Shown here: positions 26,746 to 34,323 of the stretch, one piece after another
Position numbering within the stretch: the stretch's first letter is position 1
Layout of the letters: each line of letters begins with the position of its first letter
From: Flavobacterium sp.
Lineage (GTDB): Bacteria > Bacteroidota > Bacteroidia > Flavobacteriales > Flavobacteriaceae
NCBI RefSeq assembly: GCF_013822155.1
Contig: NZ_PNJW01000025.1
Location: 1 to 39,688, forward strand
DNA: 39,688 nucleotides
Direction: 5' to 3'
Translations under genes and position numbers: made by a program
Notes under the pieces: generated by a model
The model's database searches: none
Told to the model about the DNA's origin: nothing
The model's input: only the letters and a program-made list of their open reading frames with translations

Positions 26746-28736
26746 GATAATTCTAAAATAATTGTTGTATTATTTAATAAGGGTTGCCCGGGTTGTATGG
26801 ATTGTCTTTTTACTTTTCCTATTCCGATAACTTTTACTTTTACTTTTAAATTTTCCAAAAGTGCAACAGCATCCATTCCCGGCATTCCATGAACATTAGG
26901 AATAGTTTGCATATTTTTTGAAGAATTTGTAAAATAAGTTTCGTAATTTTTATCCTGAACCAGATTACTTTTCTCTAAGTTTTTGATTTCATTGGTGGAA
27001 GGCACATCCGTATAAACTTTTTGAGCAATTCTTTTAAATACCGGCCCAGAAACATCAGCTCCATAATAACCTTTTGATGTACTTGGTTTATGCACCACTA
27101 CAATGCAAGAATATTTTGGATTATCTGCCGGAAAATAACCTACGAAAGAAGATGCATAATATAAGTTTGCCTTATCCGCATAGCCCACCTGAGCAGTTCC
27201 GGTTTTTCCGGCCATTGAAAAATCCTTTGAATATAATTTAGACCCGGTTCCTCTTTTAACTACATTTTCCAAAACAACTTTTACTTTGTCAATTGTTTCT
27301 TGTGATGCAATTTTTGGATTGATGACCACTTTATCAAACTTTTTAATGGTTTTATTCCATTCTTTAATTTCTTTGACAAAAAGAGGTTTGACCATTTCAC
27401 CGTTGTTAGCCACCGCATTATAAAGCGTCAACGTTTGAAGAGGTGTCATGGAAACTCCGTATCCGTAAGCCATCCAAGGCAAGGTTGTACCATACCAATT
27501 TTTTGCTCCCGGTTGAGGAATTATAGGCTTTCCTTCTCCTTTGATTTGAAGTCCCAATGGCTGATTTAATTTCATTCTATTGATATGGTCTACATATTTT
27601 TTGGGATTATTTTTATAATTATCATAAACCGCTTGTACCATAATCGTGTTTGAGGAAACTTCGAAACCACGAGCTAATGTAATTTTACCGTATCCGCCTT
27701 TTTTAGAATCACGTACACGACGATTATAATAAGTAATTTCACCGCCTTTTGAATCATAAACCGTGTTAGTGTCGGCCAATTTATCCTCAAAAAGAGCCAA
27801 TAAATCCACTAATTTAAAAGTTGAACCCGGTTCATGCGATTCGGCAACAGCGTAATTTACAGTTTCCGTGTATTGTCCTTCTTGATTTCTTCCTAAGTTG
27901 GAAATTGCTTTTACTTCACCGGTTTTGGTTTCCATTACAACAACACAACCATGATCAGCTTCATAGTACTCTAATTGTTTTAATAAAGCATGGTGGGCAA
28001 TATCCTGAATATAAACATCCAAAGTCGAAATAATATCATAACCATCTTGTGGTTCTACTTCATTTTCATCACGAATAGGCTTCCACTGACCTTTGGCCAT
28101 TTTTTGCATCAACCGCTTACCGTCTTTCCCTGTCAAATAATCTTTAAAAGCCCATTCAATTCCTTTTCCATCCGGTTTTCCATCCGGTTTAATTCTTTCG
28201 TAACCAATAGTTCTCTCTGCTACTAACCCTATTGGATGCTCACGAATGGTTCTTTGTTCTGTAATAATTCCACCTTTATAAGCTCCTTTGTTAAATAATG
28301 GAAAGCTTTTTATCTTCATGTATTGCGTATAACTTAAATTTCGGGCAACCAAATAATACCTGTTTTTATCCGCTCTGGCTCTCAATAATTCTGTTTTATA
28401 AAATTGGGTTGGTTTCCCTAAAAGTTTAGCTAAAGAATCACAAAGCGGTTGCAAATTTTTATCAAAATCTACTTTATTTGGAGCGATTGCATCAAATCGA
28501 ACTTTGTAATTTGGAATAGAAGTTGCCAACAAACTACCATCTGAAGAGTATATATTTCCTTTATTAGCCGGGATAACAAAATTTTTAACACTTCTTTCTT
28601 TCGCTAATTGTCGATAATATTCTCCTTCTACCCATTGGATATTAGTTAATTTAACAGTAATAGCGATTGCCAACATTAAAATAACAAATGCTACTAAATA
28701 AATTCTGTAAGAGATATGTTTATCTTCTACTGCCAT
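26742..28736 (-). CDS. ftsI: Septal penicillin-binding protein (FtsI/PBP2B type) with PASTA domain
   Basis: A 664-residue class B transpeptidase that cross-links peptidoglycan at the septum with FtsW. It has one N-terminal membrane helix (about 12-30) and a dimerisation/pedestal domain (about 50-215). The transpeptidase domain has all three catalytic motifs: STFK (305-308, active Ser305), SSN (361-363) and KTGTAQ (511-516). A single PASTA domain (about 605-664, IPNVHGMPGMDAV) ends the protein; PASTA is absent from E. coli FtsI. It overlaps the FtsL-like gene by 10 bases and murE by 4. Confidence 0.95.
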   Translation of the reverse strand: MAVEDKHISYRIYLVAFVILMLAIAITVKLTNIQWVEGEYYRQLAKERSVKNFVIPANKGNIYSSDGSLLATSIPNYKVRFDAIAPNKVDFDKNLQPLCDSLAKLLGKPTQFYKTELLRARADKNRYYLVARNLSYTQYMKIKSFPLFNKGAYKGGIITEQRTIREHPIGLVAERTIGYERIKPDGKPDGKGIEWAFKDYLTGKDGKRLMQKMAKGQWKPIRDENEVEPQDGYDIISTLDVYIQDIAHHALLKQLEYYEADHGCVVVMETKTGEVKAISNLGRNQEGQYTETVNYAVAESHEPGSTFKLVDLLALFEDKLADTNTVYDSKGGEITYYNRRVRDSKKGGYGKITLARGFEVSSNTIMVQAVYDNYKNNPKKYVDHINRMKLNQPLGLQIKGEGKPIIPQPGAKNWYGTTLPWMAYGYGVSMTPLQTLTLYNAVANNGEMVKPLFVKEIKEWNKTIKKFDKVVINPKIASQETIDKVKVVLENVVKRGTGSKLYSKDFSMAGKTGTAQVGYADKANLYYASSFVGYFPADNPKYSCIVVVHKPSTSKGYYGADVSGPVFKRIAQKVYTDVPSTNEIKNLEKSNLVQDKNYETYFTNSSKNMQTIPNVHGMPGMDAVALLENLKVKVKVIGIGKVKRQSIQPGQPLLNNTTIILELS

Positions 28737-29074
28737 ATTTTTTCTGTCAAGGTTTTCTCTTTGGGTTTAGCTACTTTTATTTTTGTTGGAGGCACTGTGG
28801 AGGGAAAAATTCCTTTTTCTTCCATTTTTTTGGATATGGTGCTTTCCATTTTTAATTTCATTAATTCAGATCGGCGGTCAACGAACTCGGAACGCAATTC
28901 CTTCACTTCCTTATTCATTTCAACAATTCGAAATATTTTTTTTTCATACCAATGAATGTTGGCAATCATAATCATGGCTAAAGCAATTAGAAAAACAATG
29001 AATTTCCAGTTTTTAGCTGCATCTTCATTGATTAGAAATTTTGCTTTTAGTATGTCATAAATTCCGGCTTTCAT
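28727..29074 (-). CDS. ftsL: FtsL-like divisome protein
   Basis: A 115-residue bitopic protein: cytoplasmic N terminus, one membrane helix (about 24-40, FIVFLIALAMIMIANI), then a charged coiled-coil segment (about 48-80) and a Pro/Lys-rich tail. This is the FtsL/DivIC topology, and the position between rsmH and the PBP gene is where ftsL always sits. Sequence identity to proteobacterial FtsL is too low to see by eye, so the call rests on topology and synteny. It starts immediately after the rsmH stop. Confidence 0.8.
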   Translation of the reverse strand: MKAGIYDILKAKFLINEDAAKNWKFIVFLIALAMIMIANIHWYEKKIFRIVEMNKEVKELRSEFVDRRSELMKLKMESTISKKMEEKGIFPSTVPPTKIKVAKPKEKTLTEKIWQ

Positions 29075-29983
29075 TTACTTTTTTTCAGCTATTCGCAACT
29101 TTGCACTTCGGGCTCTGTTATTGATTTTTATTTCTTTGTTATCAGGCACTATTAATTTTCCAATGGACTTAAAGGGAACTGAAAAATTTCCAAAAAAATC
29201 ACGTTCCGGCTCTCCTTCAAAAAGACCATTTTTCATAAATCGTTTCACCAATCTGTCTTCTAACGAATGGTATGAAATAACACTCAATCTCCCTTCCGGC
29301 TTCAAAACATCTAATGCTTGAACTAAAAACTCTTTCAACACTTCCATTTCCTGATTCACTTCGATACGGATTGCCTGATAAATTTGTGCTAATATTTTAT
29401 GACTTTTATGAGCCGGTAAAAACCTTGACAATACTTGTTTAAGCTGTTCCGTATTCTTTATGGGAGAATCTTTTCTGGCATTTACGATGGTATTTGCAAT
29501 CGCTCCGGCATTAGACAATTCTCCAAACTCAGTAAATATTTTTTTTAATCGAACTTCTTCATATTCATTGACAACTGTAAATGCATTTAAGCTATCTTTT
29601 TGATTCATTCGCATATCGAGTTCAGCGTCAAATCGAGTTGAAAAACCACGCTCAGCTACATCAAATTGATGAGAAGAAACACCTAAATCTGCTAAAATTC
29701 CATCCACTTCTTTCACACCGTAAAAACGCAAGAACCGCTTAATATTCCTGAAATTCTCATTAATCAATTTGAAACGTTCATCCGGCAAAGCATTGGCTAA
29801 CGCATCTTCATCCTGATCGAAGGCAAACAGTTTTCCATTAGGCCCAAGATGCTTTAAAATTTCTTTAGAATGCCCTCCGCCTCCAAAAGTCACATCGACA
29901 TAAACACCATCATGCTTAATATTCAACCCCTCTACGGATGCTTGTAACAGAACCGGATTATGATATTCCATTGTCATCGTCAT
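29075..29983 (-). CDS. rsmH: 16S rRNA (cytosine(1402)-N4)-methyltransferase RsmH
   Basis: A 302-residue SAM-dependent methyltransferase (formerly MraW). It starts near EYHNPVLLQ, followed by the SAM loop VTFGGGGHS (31-39), FAFDQDEDAL, GILADLGVSSHQFD, RGFSTRFDAELDMRM, and the late ISYHSLEDRLVKRFM. It modifies 16S rRNA near the decoding centre. The N terminus has three possible ATGs (MTMTM); 29983 is used, but 29971 is equally possible. The start lies inside the last codons of mraZ (26-base overlap). Confidence 0.96.
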   Translation of the reverse strand: MTMTMEYHNPVLLQASVEGLNIKHDGVYVDVTFGGGGHSKEILKHLGPNGKLFAFDQDEDALANALPDERFKLINENFRNIKRFLRFYGVKEVDGILADLGVSSHQFDVAERGFSTRFDAELDMRMNQKDSLNAFTVVNEYEEVRLKKIFTEFGELSNAGAIANTIVNARKDSPIKNTEQLKQVLSRFLPAHKSHKILAQIYQAIRIEVNQEMEVLKEFLVQALDVLKPEGRLSVISYHSLEDRLVKRFMKNGLFEGEPERDFFGNFSVPFKSIGKLIVPDNKEIKINNRARSAKLRIAEKK

Positions 29984-30431
29984 TTACATTCCCCATAACA
30001 TCTTCAGCCAAATCAGCAAAATCAACAGTTGCATCATCGATTGATTTTTCATATAAATCTTTATCCCAAATCTCCACAATATTTACAGCTGATGACAACA
30101 CAATATCTTTCGATACAGAAGCGAAAACAACCAAATCTTTAGGAACCAAAAGCCTTCCCAAAGCATCAATTTCAACGATTTTTACTCCAGCAGTAAACCT
30201 TCTGATAAAATCATTATTCTTTTTCACAAAACGATTCAGCTTGTTCACTTTATTCATCAAAACATTCCATTCCGCCATGGGATATAATTCTAAACAAGGC
30301 TGAAAAACAGAGCGTTTCAATACAAAACCATCTTTCAATGAAGAAGCCAATTGCTTTTTTAAAGGAGCCGGCAAAAGAAGCCTTCCTTTAGCATCAACTT
30401 TACATTCATATGTTCCTACAATGGTATTCAA
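29958..30431 (-). CDS. mraZ: Transcriptional regulator MraZ
   Basis: First gene of the dcw cluster, 157 residues from a TTG start. It is built from two AbrB-like SpoVT/MraZ domains: residues about 1-75 with GTYECKVDAKGRLLLPAPLKK, and about 80-130 with VKIVEIDALGRLLVPKDL; the paired DxxGR motifs are diagnostic. The frame is open further upstream to a GTG at 30491, but that codon lies in the operator repeats upstream of the -7 box (30459-30466), so it cannot be the start. The only nearby ATG is out of frame and hits a stop. MraZ binds repeats upstream of its own gene in other bacteria and represses the cluster. Matching repeats are visible here. Confidence 0.9.
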   Translation of the reverse strand: MNTIVGTYECKVDAKGRLLLPAPLKKQLASSLKDGFVLKRSVFQPCLELYPMAEWNVLMNKVNKLNRFVKKNNDFIRRFTAGVKIVEIDALGRLLVPKDLVVFASVSKDIVLSSAVNIVEIWDKDLYEKSIDDATVDFADLAEDVMGNVNDDDNGIS

Positions 30432-30458
30432 CGGGTTACGGTTTTCATGGTTTGATAG

Positions 30459-30466
30459 CAAATATA
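30459..30466 (-). promoter_or_regulatory. -7 box TATATTTG of the mraZ/dcw promoter
   Basis: A full TAnnTTTG match on the minus strand, about 28 bases before the TTG start. The operator repeats cover the -33 region, so MraZ bound there would block polymerase. Confidence 0.7.
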
Positions 30467-30475
30467 AAAAGTTTT

Positions 30476-30522
30476 TACCACAATTTACCACAAAATACCA
30501 CTTTGTTAATAAGTTTTACCAC
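30476..30522 (-). promoter_or_regulatory. Putative MraZ operator: four GTGGTA direct repeats
   Basis: On the minus strand GTGGTA occurs at 30522-30517, 30501-30496, 30491-30486 and 30481-30476. The intervals are 21, 10 and 10 bp, so all copies fall on nearly the same helix face. Each is followed by A/T-rich bases. The second copy reads AAAGTGG, identical to the MraZ box described in Mollicutes. MraZ is known to bind three or four such repeats with about 10-bp spacing. Its use here is inferred. Confidence 0.75.
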
Positions 30523-30629
30523 TTCGTTATCCCTTACATTTAAAAATCATTTGCTAAATTTTTACATTTTATTTAACAATCCCTTTAGAAATATCAGGTT
30601 TGCAATAAAAAAGGTAACGGATTAACAAA

Positions 30630-30785
30630 ATGAACATGCTTATATCCTCTTTTTTAGTAAAGTGGATTGCCATTTTTATTTATTCAAAATTGTTGATAAT
30701 TAGAATTTTAGAAACTCCTTTTTATTTTTTGGCAGATCAACCTAAATTCCTCGCAAATAAACTTTCGTATACTTCTTTTTTATAG
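30630..30785 (+). CDS. Possible small membrane ORF, 51 residues
   Basis: An ATG-initiated frame of 51 codons begins MNMLISSFLVKWIAIFIYSK and has a hydrophobic helix with Lys and Arg at its end. The A-rich AACAAA before the ATG suits Bacteroidota translation. No full -7 box was found and the frame could be chance in AT-rich DNA. I know no family for it. It points toward the hydrolase gene. Confidence 0.2.
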   Translation: MNMLISSFLVKWIAIFIYSKLLIIRILETPFYFLADQPKFLANKLSYTSFL

Positions 30786-30794
30786 ATAAAATCA

Positions 30795-30802
30795 TATATT
30801 TG
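30795..30802 (+). promoter_or_regulatory. -7 box TATATTTG for the alpha/beta hydrolase
   Basis: A full TAnnTTTG match 26 bases before the ATG at 30829. The ideal -33 position reads TTC rather than TTG. Confidence 0.6.
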
Positions 30803-30828
30803 TGAGAAATAGAAAGAGGTCATCTTAA

Positions 30829-31593
30829 ATGGAACAACGTTTTAAAAAAGAGGGAAAGTATACTTATTTTGAATCGGGAGAAGGTATTCCGATAATTGTT
30901 TTGCATGGTCTTATGGGAGGATTAAGTAATTTTGGCGGAGTGGCTGATTTTTTTCCGAAACATGGATACAAAGTTGTGATTCCTGAGCTTCCTTTATACA
31001 CTCAAAACATTTTAAAAACCAATGTAAAAGCCTTTGCAAGATTTGTAAAAGATTTTATCACTTTCAAAGGATTTGACAAAGTCATTTTATTAGGCAATTC
31101 CTTGGGTGGACATGTCGCTTTATACCATACAAAAATGTATCCTGAAAAAGTTATCGGCATGGTACTAACAGGAAGTAGCGGTTTATATGAAAGTGCCATG
31201 GGTGATACCTATCCAAAACGTGGTGATTATGAATACATTAAACTAAAAACTCAAGGTGTTTTTTATGACCCGGAAATGGCCACAAAAGAGGTAGTTGATG
31301 AAGTATTTAATATTGTTAACGACCGTATTAAAGTAATCAAAACACTTACAATTGCTAAAAGTGCTATTCGTCATAATATGGCAAAAGATTTACCTAAAAT
31401 GACTATTCCAACTTGCCTTATTTGGGGTAAAAATGACAAAGTAACCCCACCGGAAGTTGCAGAAGAATTTCATAAATTACTTCCAAATTCAGATTTATAT
31501 TGGGTAGACAAATGTGGTCACGCCGCTATGATGGAACATCCAACTGAATTTAACCGGATATTATTAGAATGGTTGCAAAAAACTAAATTTTAA
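30829..31593 (+). CDS. Alpha/beta-fold hydrolase
   Basis: A 254-residue cytoplasmic hydrolase; no signal peptide. The oxyanion motif is HGLMGG (26-31) and the nucleophile elbow GNSLGG has Ser91. An acid in WGKNDKVTP (Asp about 206) and the base in CGHAAMMEHP (His about 228) complete the catalytic triad. A cap region lies between about 120 and 190. The substrate is unknown; the family includes esterases and C-C hydrolases. It is divergent from mraZ. A hairpin terminator overlaps its stop codon. Confidence 0.93.
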   Translation: MEQRFKKEGKYTYFESGEGIPIIVLHGLMGGLSNFGGVADFFPKHGYKVVIPELPLYTQNILKTNVKAFARFVKDFITFKGFDKVILLGNSLGGHVALYHTKMYPEKVIGMVLTGSSGLYESAMGDTYPKRGDYEYIKLKTQGVFYDPEMATKEVVDEVFNIVNDRIKVIKTLTIAKSAIRHNMAKDLPKMTIPTCLIWGKNDKVTPPEVAEEFHKLLPNSDLYWVDKCGHAAMMEHPTEFNRILLEWLQKTKF

Positions 31594-31620
31594 AAAGTCC
31601 GAATGGACTTTTTTGTTTTT
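31592..31620 (+). terminator. Terminator after the hydrolase gene
   Basis: Stem AAAAAGTCC/GGACTTTTT (31592-31600 with 31605-31613), loop GAAT, then TTGTTTTT. It overlaps the hydrolase stop and lies just before engB, so engB may be partly uncoupled or transcribed by read-through. Confidence 0.85.
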
Positions 31621-31631
31621 AAATTAAACCT

Positions 31632-32249
31632 ATGAAAATTACAACAGCCGAATTTATCATCAGTAATTCTGAAGTAAGCAAATGTCCGAAAGACCCGTTA
31701 CCGGAATATGCTTTTATTGGCCGTTCCAATGTTGGAAAATCATCTTTGATTAACATGCTTACTAATCATAAAAGCTTGGCAAAAACCTCTTCAAAACCAG
31801 GAAAAACGCAGCTTATTAATCATTTCAAAATCAATAATAATTGGTTTTTGGTTGATTTACCCGGTTATGGTTATGCTAAAGTTTCCAAAAAATCAAAAGA
31901 TGTATTTCAGAAATTTGTAACCGATTATTTTGAGAAAAGAGAACAATTGGTTTGTGCTTTTGTACTAATAGACATCCGACTCGAAGCTCAAAAAATCGAT
32001 TTGGAATTTATCACTTATTTAGGCGTGACGGAAGTTCCTTTTTGCATCATTTTTACCAAAGCAGACAAAGTAGGAAAAACAAGAATTCAATCGCATATCA
32101 CGGCTTATAGAAAACAAGTTTTAGCCAGTGGCTGGGAAGAAATGCCACAACATTTTGTAACCTCTGCAACTGAAACGACGGGAAAAGAAGAATTACTTTC
32201 TTTTATTGACAATATAAATCAAGAAATGTTTAAAAACAATTTGTTATAA
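31632..32249 (+). CDS. engB: Ribosome-biogenesis GTPase EngB/YihA/YsxC
   Basis: A 205-residue single-domain GTPase of the TrmE-Era-EngA-YihA group, needed for late 50S subunit assembly. The G motifs are G1 GRSNVGKSSL (30-39), G2 Thr in SSKPGKTQ, G3 DLPGYG, G4 TKAD and G5 TSATE. Length and motif order match the family. The ATG at 31632 lies 12 bases after the hairpin of the preceding gene. A bidirectional hairpin separates it from the convergent lipoprotein gene. Confidence 0.97.
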   Translation: MKITTAEFIISNSEVSKCPKDPLPEYAFIGRSNVGKSSLINMLTNHKSLAKTSSKPGKTQLINHFKINNNWFLVDLPGYGYAKVSKKSKDVFQKFVTDYFEKREQLVCAFVLIDIRLEAQKIDLEFITYLGVTEVPFCIIFTKADKVGKTRIQSHITAYRKQVLASGWEEMPQHFVTSATETTGKEELLSFIDNINQEMFKNNLL

Positions 32250-32279
32250 AAAAAGGCTAGCAAATGCCAACCTTTTTTT
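32248..32279. terminator. Bidirectional terminator between engB and lipoprotein gene
   Basis: A 9-bp A/T-tailed stem (AAAAAAAGG with CCTTTTTTT) topped by imperfect pairing and a small loop. T-runs on both strands fit the convergent genes. Confidence 0.8.
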
Positions 32280-32297
32280 ATGAAGAATAAGTATATC

Positions 32298-32876
32298 TTA
32301 ATTATGCGTTTTTAATTCTAATTTGAAAAATCCGGCATCTTCCATAATATTTCCAACCTCATCATTCCAAAAAACAAATGATTCATTAGCGGCAGTTGTC
32401 GTTGTATATTTAAACACTTTACAATGAAAACTTCCTGCAGGAACAGTCACTAACGAATCAATATCCACCACTTCATGCGTAACTATTGAACCATCAGGTC
32501 TTGTAACATTCCATGATTCACCTAATGTTGCATTCTTTTTATAGATTTTTGCAAAATAATCATTATTGTTGTTTGAATCAGTTAACAAAAAGTCACCTTC
32601 TTGTTTGTATAAATCAGTGGCAATTGCCCCTGCTACTCCGGAAGGATCAAAAGATTGTCTGGTAACCAAAAAACCATTACCGTTACATTCTCCATAAGCC
32701 AAATTAATTGTTCCGGAATCAAATCCAAACTGAGACAAATTATAGGTAAATGTTTTCCCGGGTTGAAGAAAAGGAATAGTAGAAGAACAACTTGAAGTGG
32801 AAGAACTATCATCATCACTACAACTTATCATTCCAAACAGCACAAAAGCCATCGCAAATTTTGTAATTTTTTTCAT
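32298..32876 (-). CDS. Hypothetical lipoprotein, probably surface-exposed
   Basis: A roughly 192-residue protein from the ATG at 32876 (another in-frame ATG at 32891 lies only 13 bases after the -7 box). The type II signal peptide ends with lipobox FGMISC. After the Cys comes SDDDSSS, a close match to the acidic lipoprotein export signal (Ser-Asp-rich) that sends Bacteroidota lipoproteins to the cell surface. The rest is beta-rich with no recognised domain (NDYFAKIYKK, VPAGSFHCKVFKY, FVFWNDEVGNI). VPAGSFHCKVF resembles a segment common to many Bacteroidota lipoproteins of unknown role. The function is not known. Confidence 0.85.
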   Translation of the reverse strand: MKKITKFAMAFVLFGMISCSDDDSSSTSSCSSTIPFLQPGKTFTYNLSQFGFDSGTINLAYGECNGNGFLVTRQSFDPSGVAGAIATDLYKQEGDFLLTDSNNNNDYFAKIYKKNATLGESWNVTRPDGSIVTHEVVDIDSLVTVPAGSFHCKVFKYTTTTAANESFVFWNDEVGNIMEDAGFFKLELKTHN

Positions 32877-32904
32877 AAATAAATGTTTCATTTTTGTTGA
32901 GTGG

Positions 32905-32934
32905 CAAATCTACTCTTTATTTTTTCAATTCCAA
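32905..32934 (-). promoter_or_regulatory. Consensus promoter for the lipoprotein gene, inside the 3' end of gldC
   Basis: The minus strand has TTG (32934-32932), then exactly 19 bases, then TAGATTTG (32912-32905). This is a complete TTG-N19-TAnnTTTG match. The -33 element lies within the last codons of gldC, so the lipoprotein gene is probably transcribed on its own. Confidence 0.8.
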
Positions 32935-33249
32935 TTTTTCAGCAAAATAATCACAAAAATCACGCATTGTATCACCCATTTTATCCTCTCCGGTAGCTTT
33001 TTGCAAAGAATCTGCCATTGCCAAAAGTGTATGATGAAAAAAAACTTTCATTTCATCTACAGGCATTTCTTTTGTCCATAAATCGATTCGCAAAGATTCT
33101 TTAGATTTAGCATCCCAAACCGATAACATAATCGCTTTTGTTTCTTGGTTTACTACTCCGCCGTCTTTGGCGGTCCAATGCATTTTTTCAGGGATTTTAT
33201 TATCGTCTAATTCAATATCAAATTTGATTTCGTATTTACTATTTGCCAT
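32917..33249 (-). CDS. gldC: Gliding motility protein GldC
   Basis: A 110-residue soluble protein with the GldC pattern: IKFDIELDDNKIPEKMHWTAKDGG near the start and MADSLQKATGEDKMGDTMRDFCDYF near the end. In Flavobacterium johnsoniae GldC is encoded with GldB and improves gliding without being essential. Its biochemical role is not known. Its start codon overlaps the end of gldB by one base, so the two are one operon in the order gldB-gldC. Confidence 0.95.
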   Translation of the reverse strand: MANSKYEIKFDIELDDNKIPEKMHWTAKDGGVVNQETKAIMLSVWDAKSKESLRIDLWTKEMPVDEMKVFFHHTLLAMADSLQKATGEDKMGDTMRDFCDYFAEKLELKK

Positions 33250-34205
33250 TATTTTTTTGGTTTATATTTTGAACGTGTGAATATTTCTTTAGCATCCATC
33301 GCCATTAAATCCGCTAAAGACACTTCATTATTTTTCATAAAAGAACGCACAATTTGCCATCCAATCCAAACTCCGGTTCTTCCAGGAGATTCATTATCAA
33401 TTTCGAGATAAAATTTAGAAAAAGGTGCAGGTGCAATAAATCGTTGAATTAATTTACTGTCAGAATCATATAAAAGATTGTCTTCGATAAAATAACGCCA
33501 AATTTCATCTTCATTTTCTTCACACCAAATTTGTTGTTCTTTTGAGTAACCCATTTTGACAAAATCTTCAACATTCGGAAGCAATAAATCTTTTAAATAT
33601 TGCTCTTTCCCAAAATAAATCATTTGAGCTAAAAAGCTTTTATCTCTTGGTTGAGCAATAATACGTGTTGAAAAATCTGAAACAATATCGGGCATAATTT
33701 GAGACCGTTCGAATGTTTGCCTGAAATAATCAGGAAATTCATAAAATTTGTGCTCCTTACCCAAATATAAATCCAATGAAATAATTAACAACGAATCGGT
33801 ATAAATAACTTTGTTTTGATAATCCATTTCAGAAATCACTGTGGTCACTTTTTGAGGTAATTTTTGAGTTGGAAAGTAATATTTTATGTGACGAAAAACA
33901 TCTTCAATTTCAGTCTGTATCGGTTGAAAGTTTGCGTATTTTTTTTGAACTTCATCATACAACTCACGGTACAACGGATTTTTAATTTTATTAATAAAAA
34001 CACTGTCCGGATATTGTGTTGGAAAAAAAGCAGCATATTTTTTCCTCATTTGTTGAAAATCGGAAATCGGGGTTTCATAAAATATTTTATCAAAACGTTC
34101 AATGGTTAAGCTAAGTGGAATTTCTTCAACCTCTTTTTCAACTTTTGATTTTTTATCACACGAAATGAAGAAAATGAGCAAGGCAATTAAAATATATTTT
34201 TTCAT
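33249..34205 (-). CDS. gldB: Gliding motility lipoprotein GldB
   Basis: A 318-residue lipoprotein: the signal peptide ends with FFISC (Cys16), followed by a Lys-rich stretch (DKKSKVEKEVEE). The body carries family features such as LSLTIERFDKIFYETP, AAFFPTQYPDSVF, LYLGKEHKFYEFPDYF and PGRTGVWIGWQIVRSFM. GldB is required for gliding in F. johnsoniae and belongs to the set linked with the type IX secretion/gliding machinery. A -7 box (TATATTTG) lies upstream. gldC follows directly. Confidence 0.95.
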   Translation of the reverse strand: MKKYILIALLIFFISCDKKSKVEKEVEEIPLSLTIERFDKIFYETPISDFQQMRKKYAAFFPTQYPDSVFINKIKNPLYRELYDEVQKKYANFQPIQTEIEDVFRHIKYYFPTQKLPQKVTTVISEMDYQNKVIYTDSLLIISLDLYLGKEHKFYEFPDYFRQTFERSQIMPDIVSDFSTRIIAQPRDKSFLAQMIYFGKEQYLKDLLLPNVEDFVKMGYSKEQQIWCEENEDEIWRYFIEDNLLYDSDSKLIQRFIAPAPFSKFYLEIDNESPGRTGVWIGWQIVRSFMKNNEVSLADLMAMDAKEIFTRSKYKPKK

Positions 34206-34275
34206 TCTATGAGTTGCATTATGATAAGATTAATTCGTCCTGAAAAATCAAATGGTTTTTATTATTTTTACGTAC

Positions 34276-34283
34276 TAATTTTG
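34276..34283 (+). promoter_or_regulatory. -7 box TAATTTTG for nadE
   Basis: A full TAnnTTTG match about 40 bases before the ATG at 34324. It lies six bases from the gldB -7 box on the other strand, so the two divergent promoters are packed against each other. Confidence 0.45.
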
Positions 34284-34288
34284 GTTTG

Positions 34289-34296
34289 CAAATATA
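34289..34296 (-). promoter_or_regulatory. -7 box TATATTTG for gldB-gldC
   Basis: A full TAnnTTTG match on the minus strand, about 83 bases before the gldB ATG. No TTG lies at 19 bp spacing. Confidence 0.5.
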
Positions 34297-34323
34297 CTGC
34301 ACCAAATGGTATAACTTAAAAAT

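Larger units (their letters stand above)
30523..30828. other. Intergenic region between mraZ operator and alpha/beta hydrolase gene
   Basis: An AT-rich divergent spacer of about 300 bases. It holds a possible small ORF (30630-30785) and the hydrolase promoter (30795-30802). No RNA gene, terminator or repeat is recognised in the rest. Confidence 0.6.
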
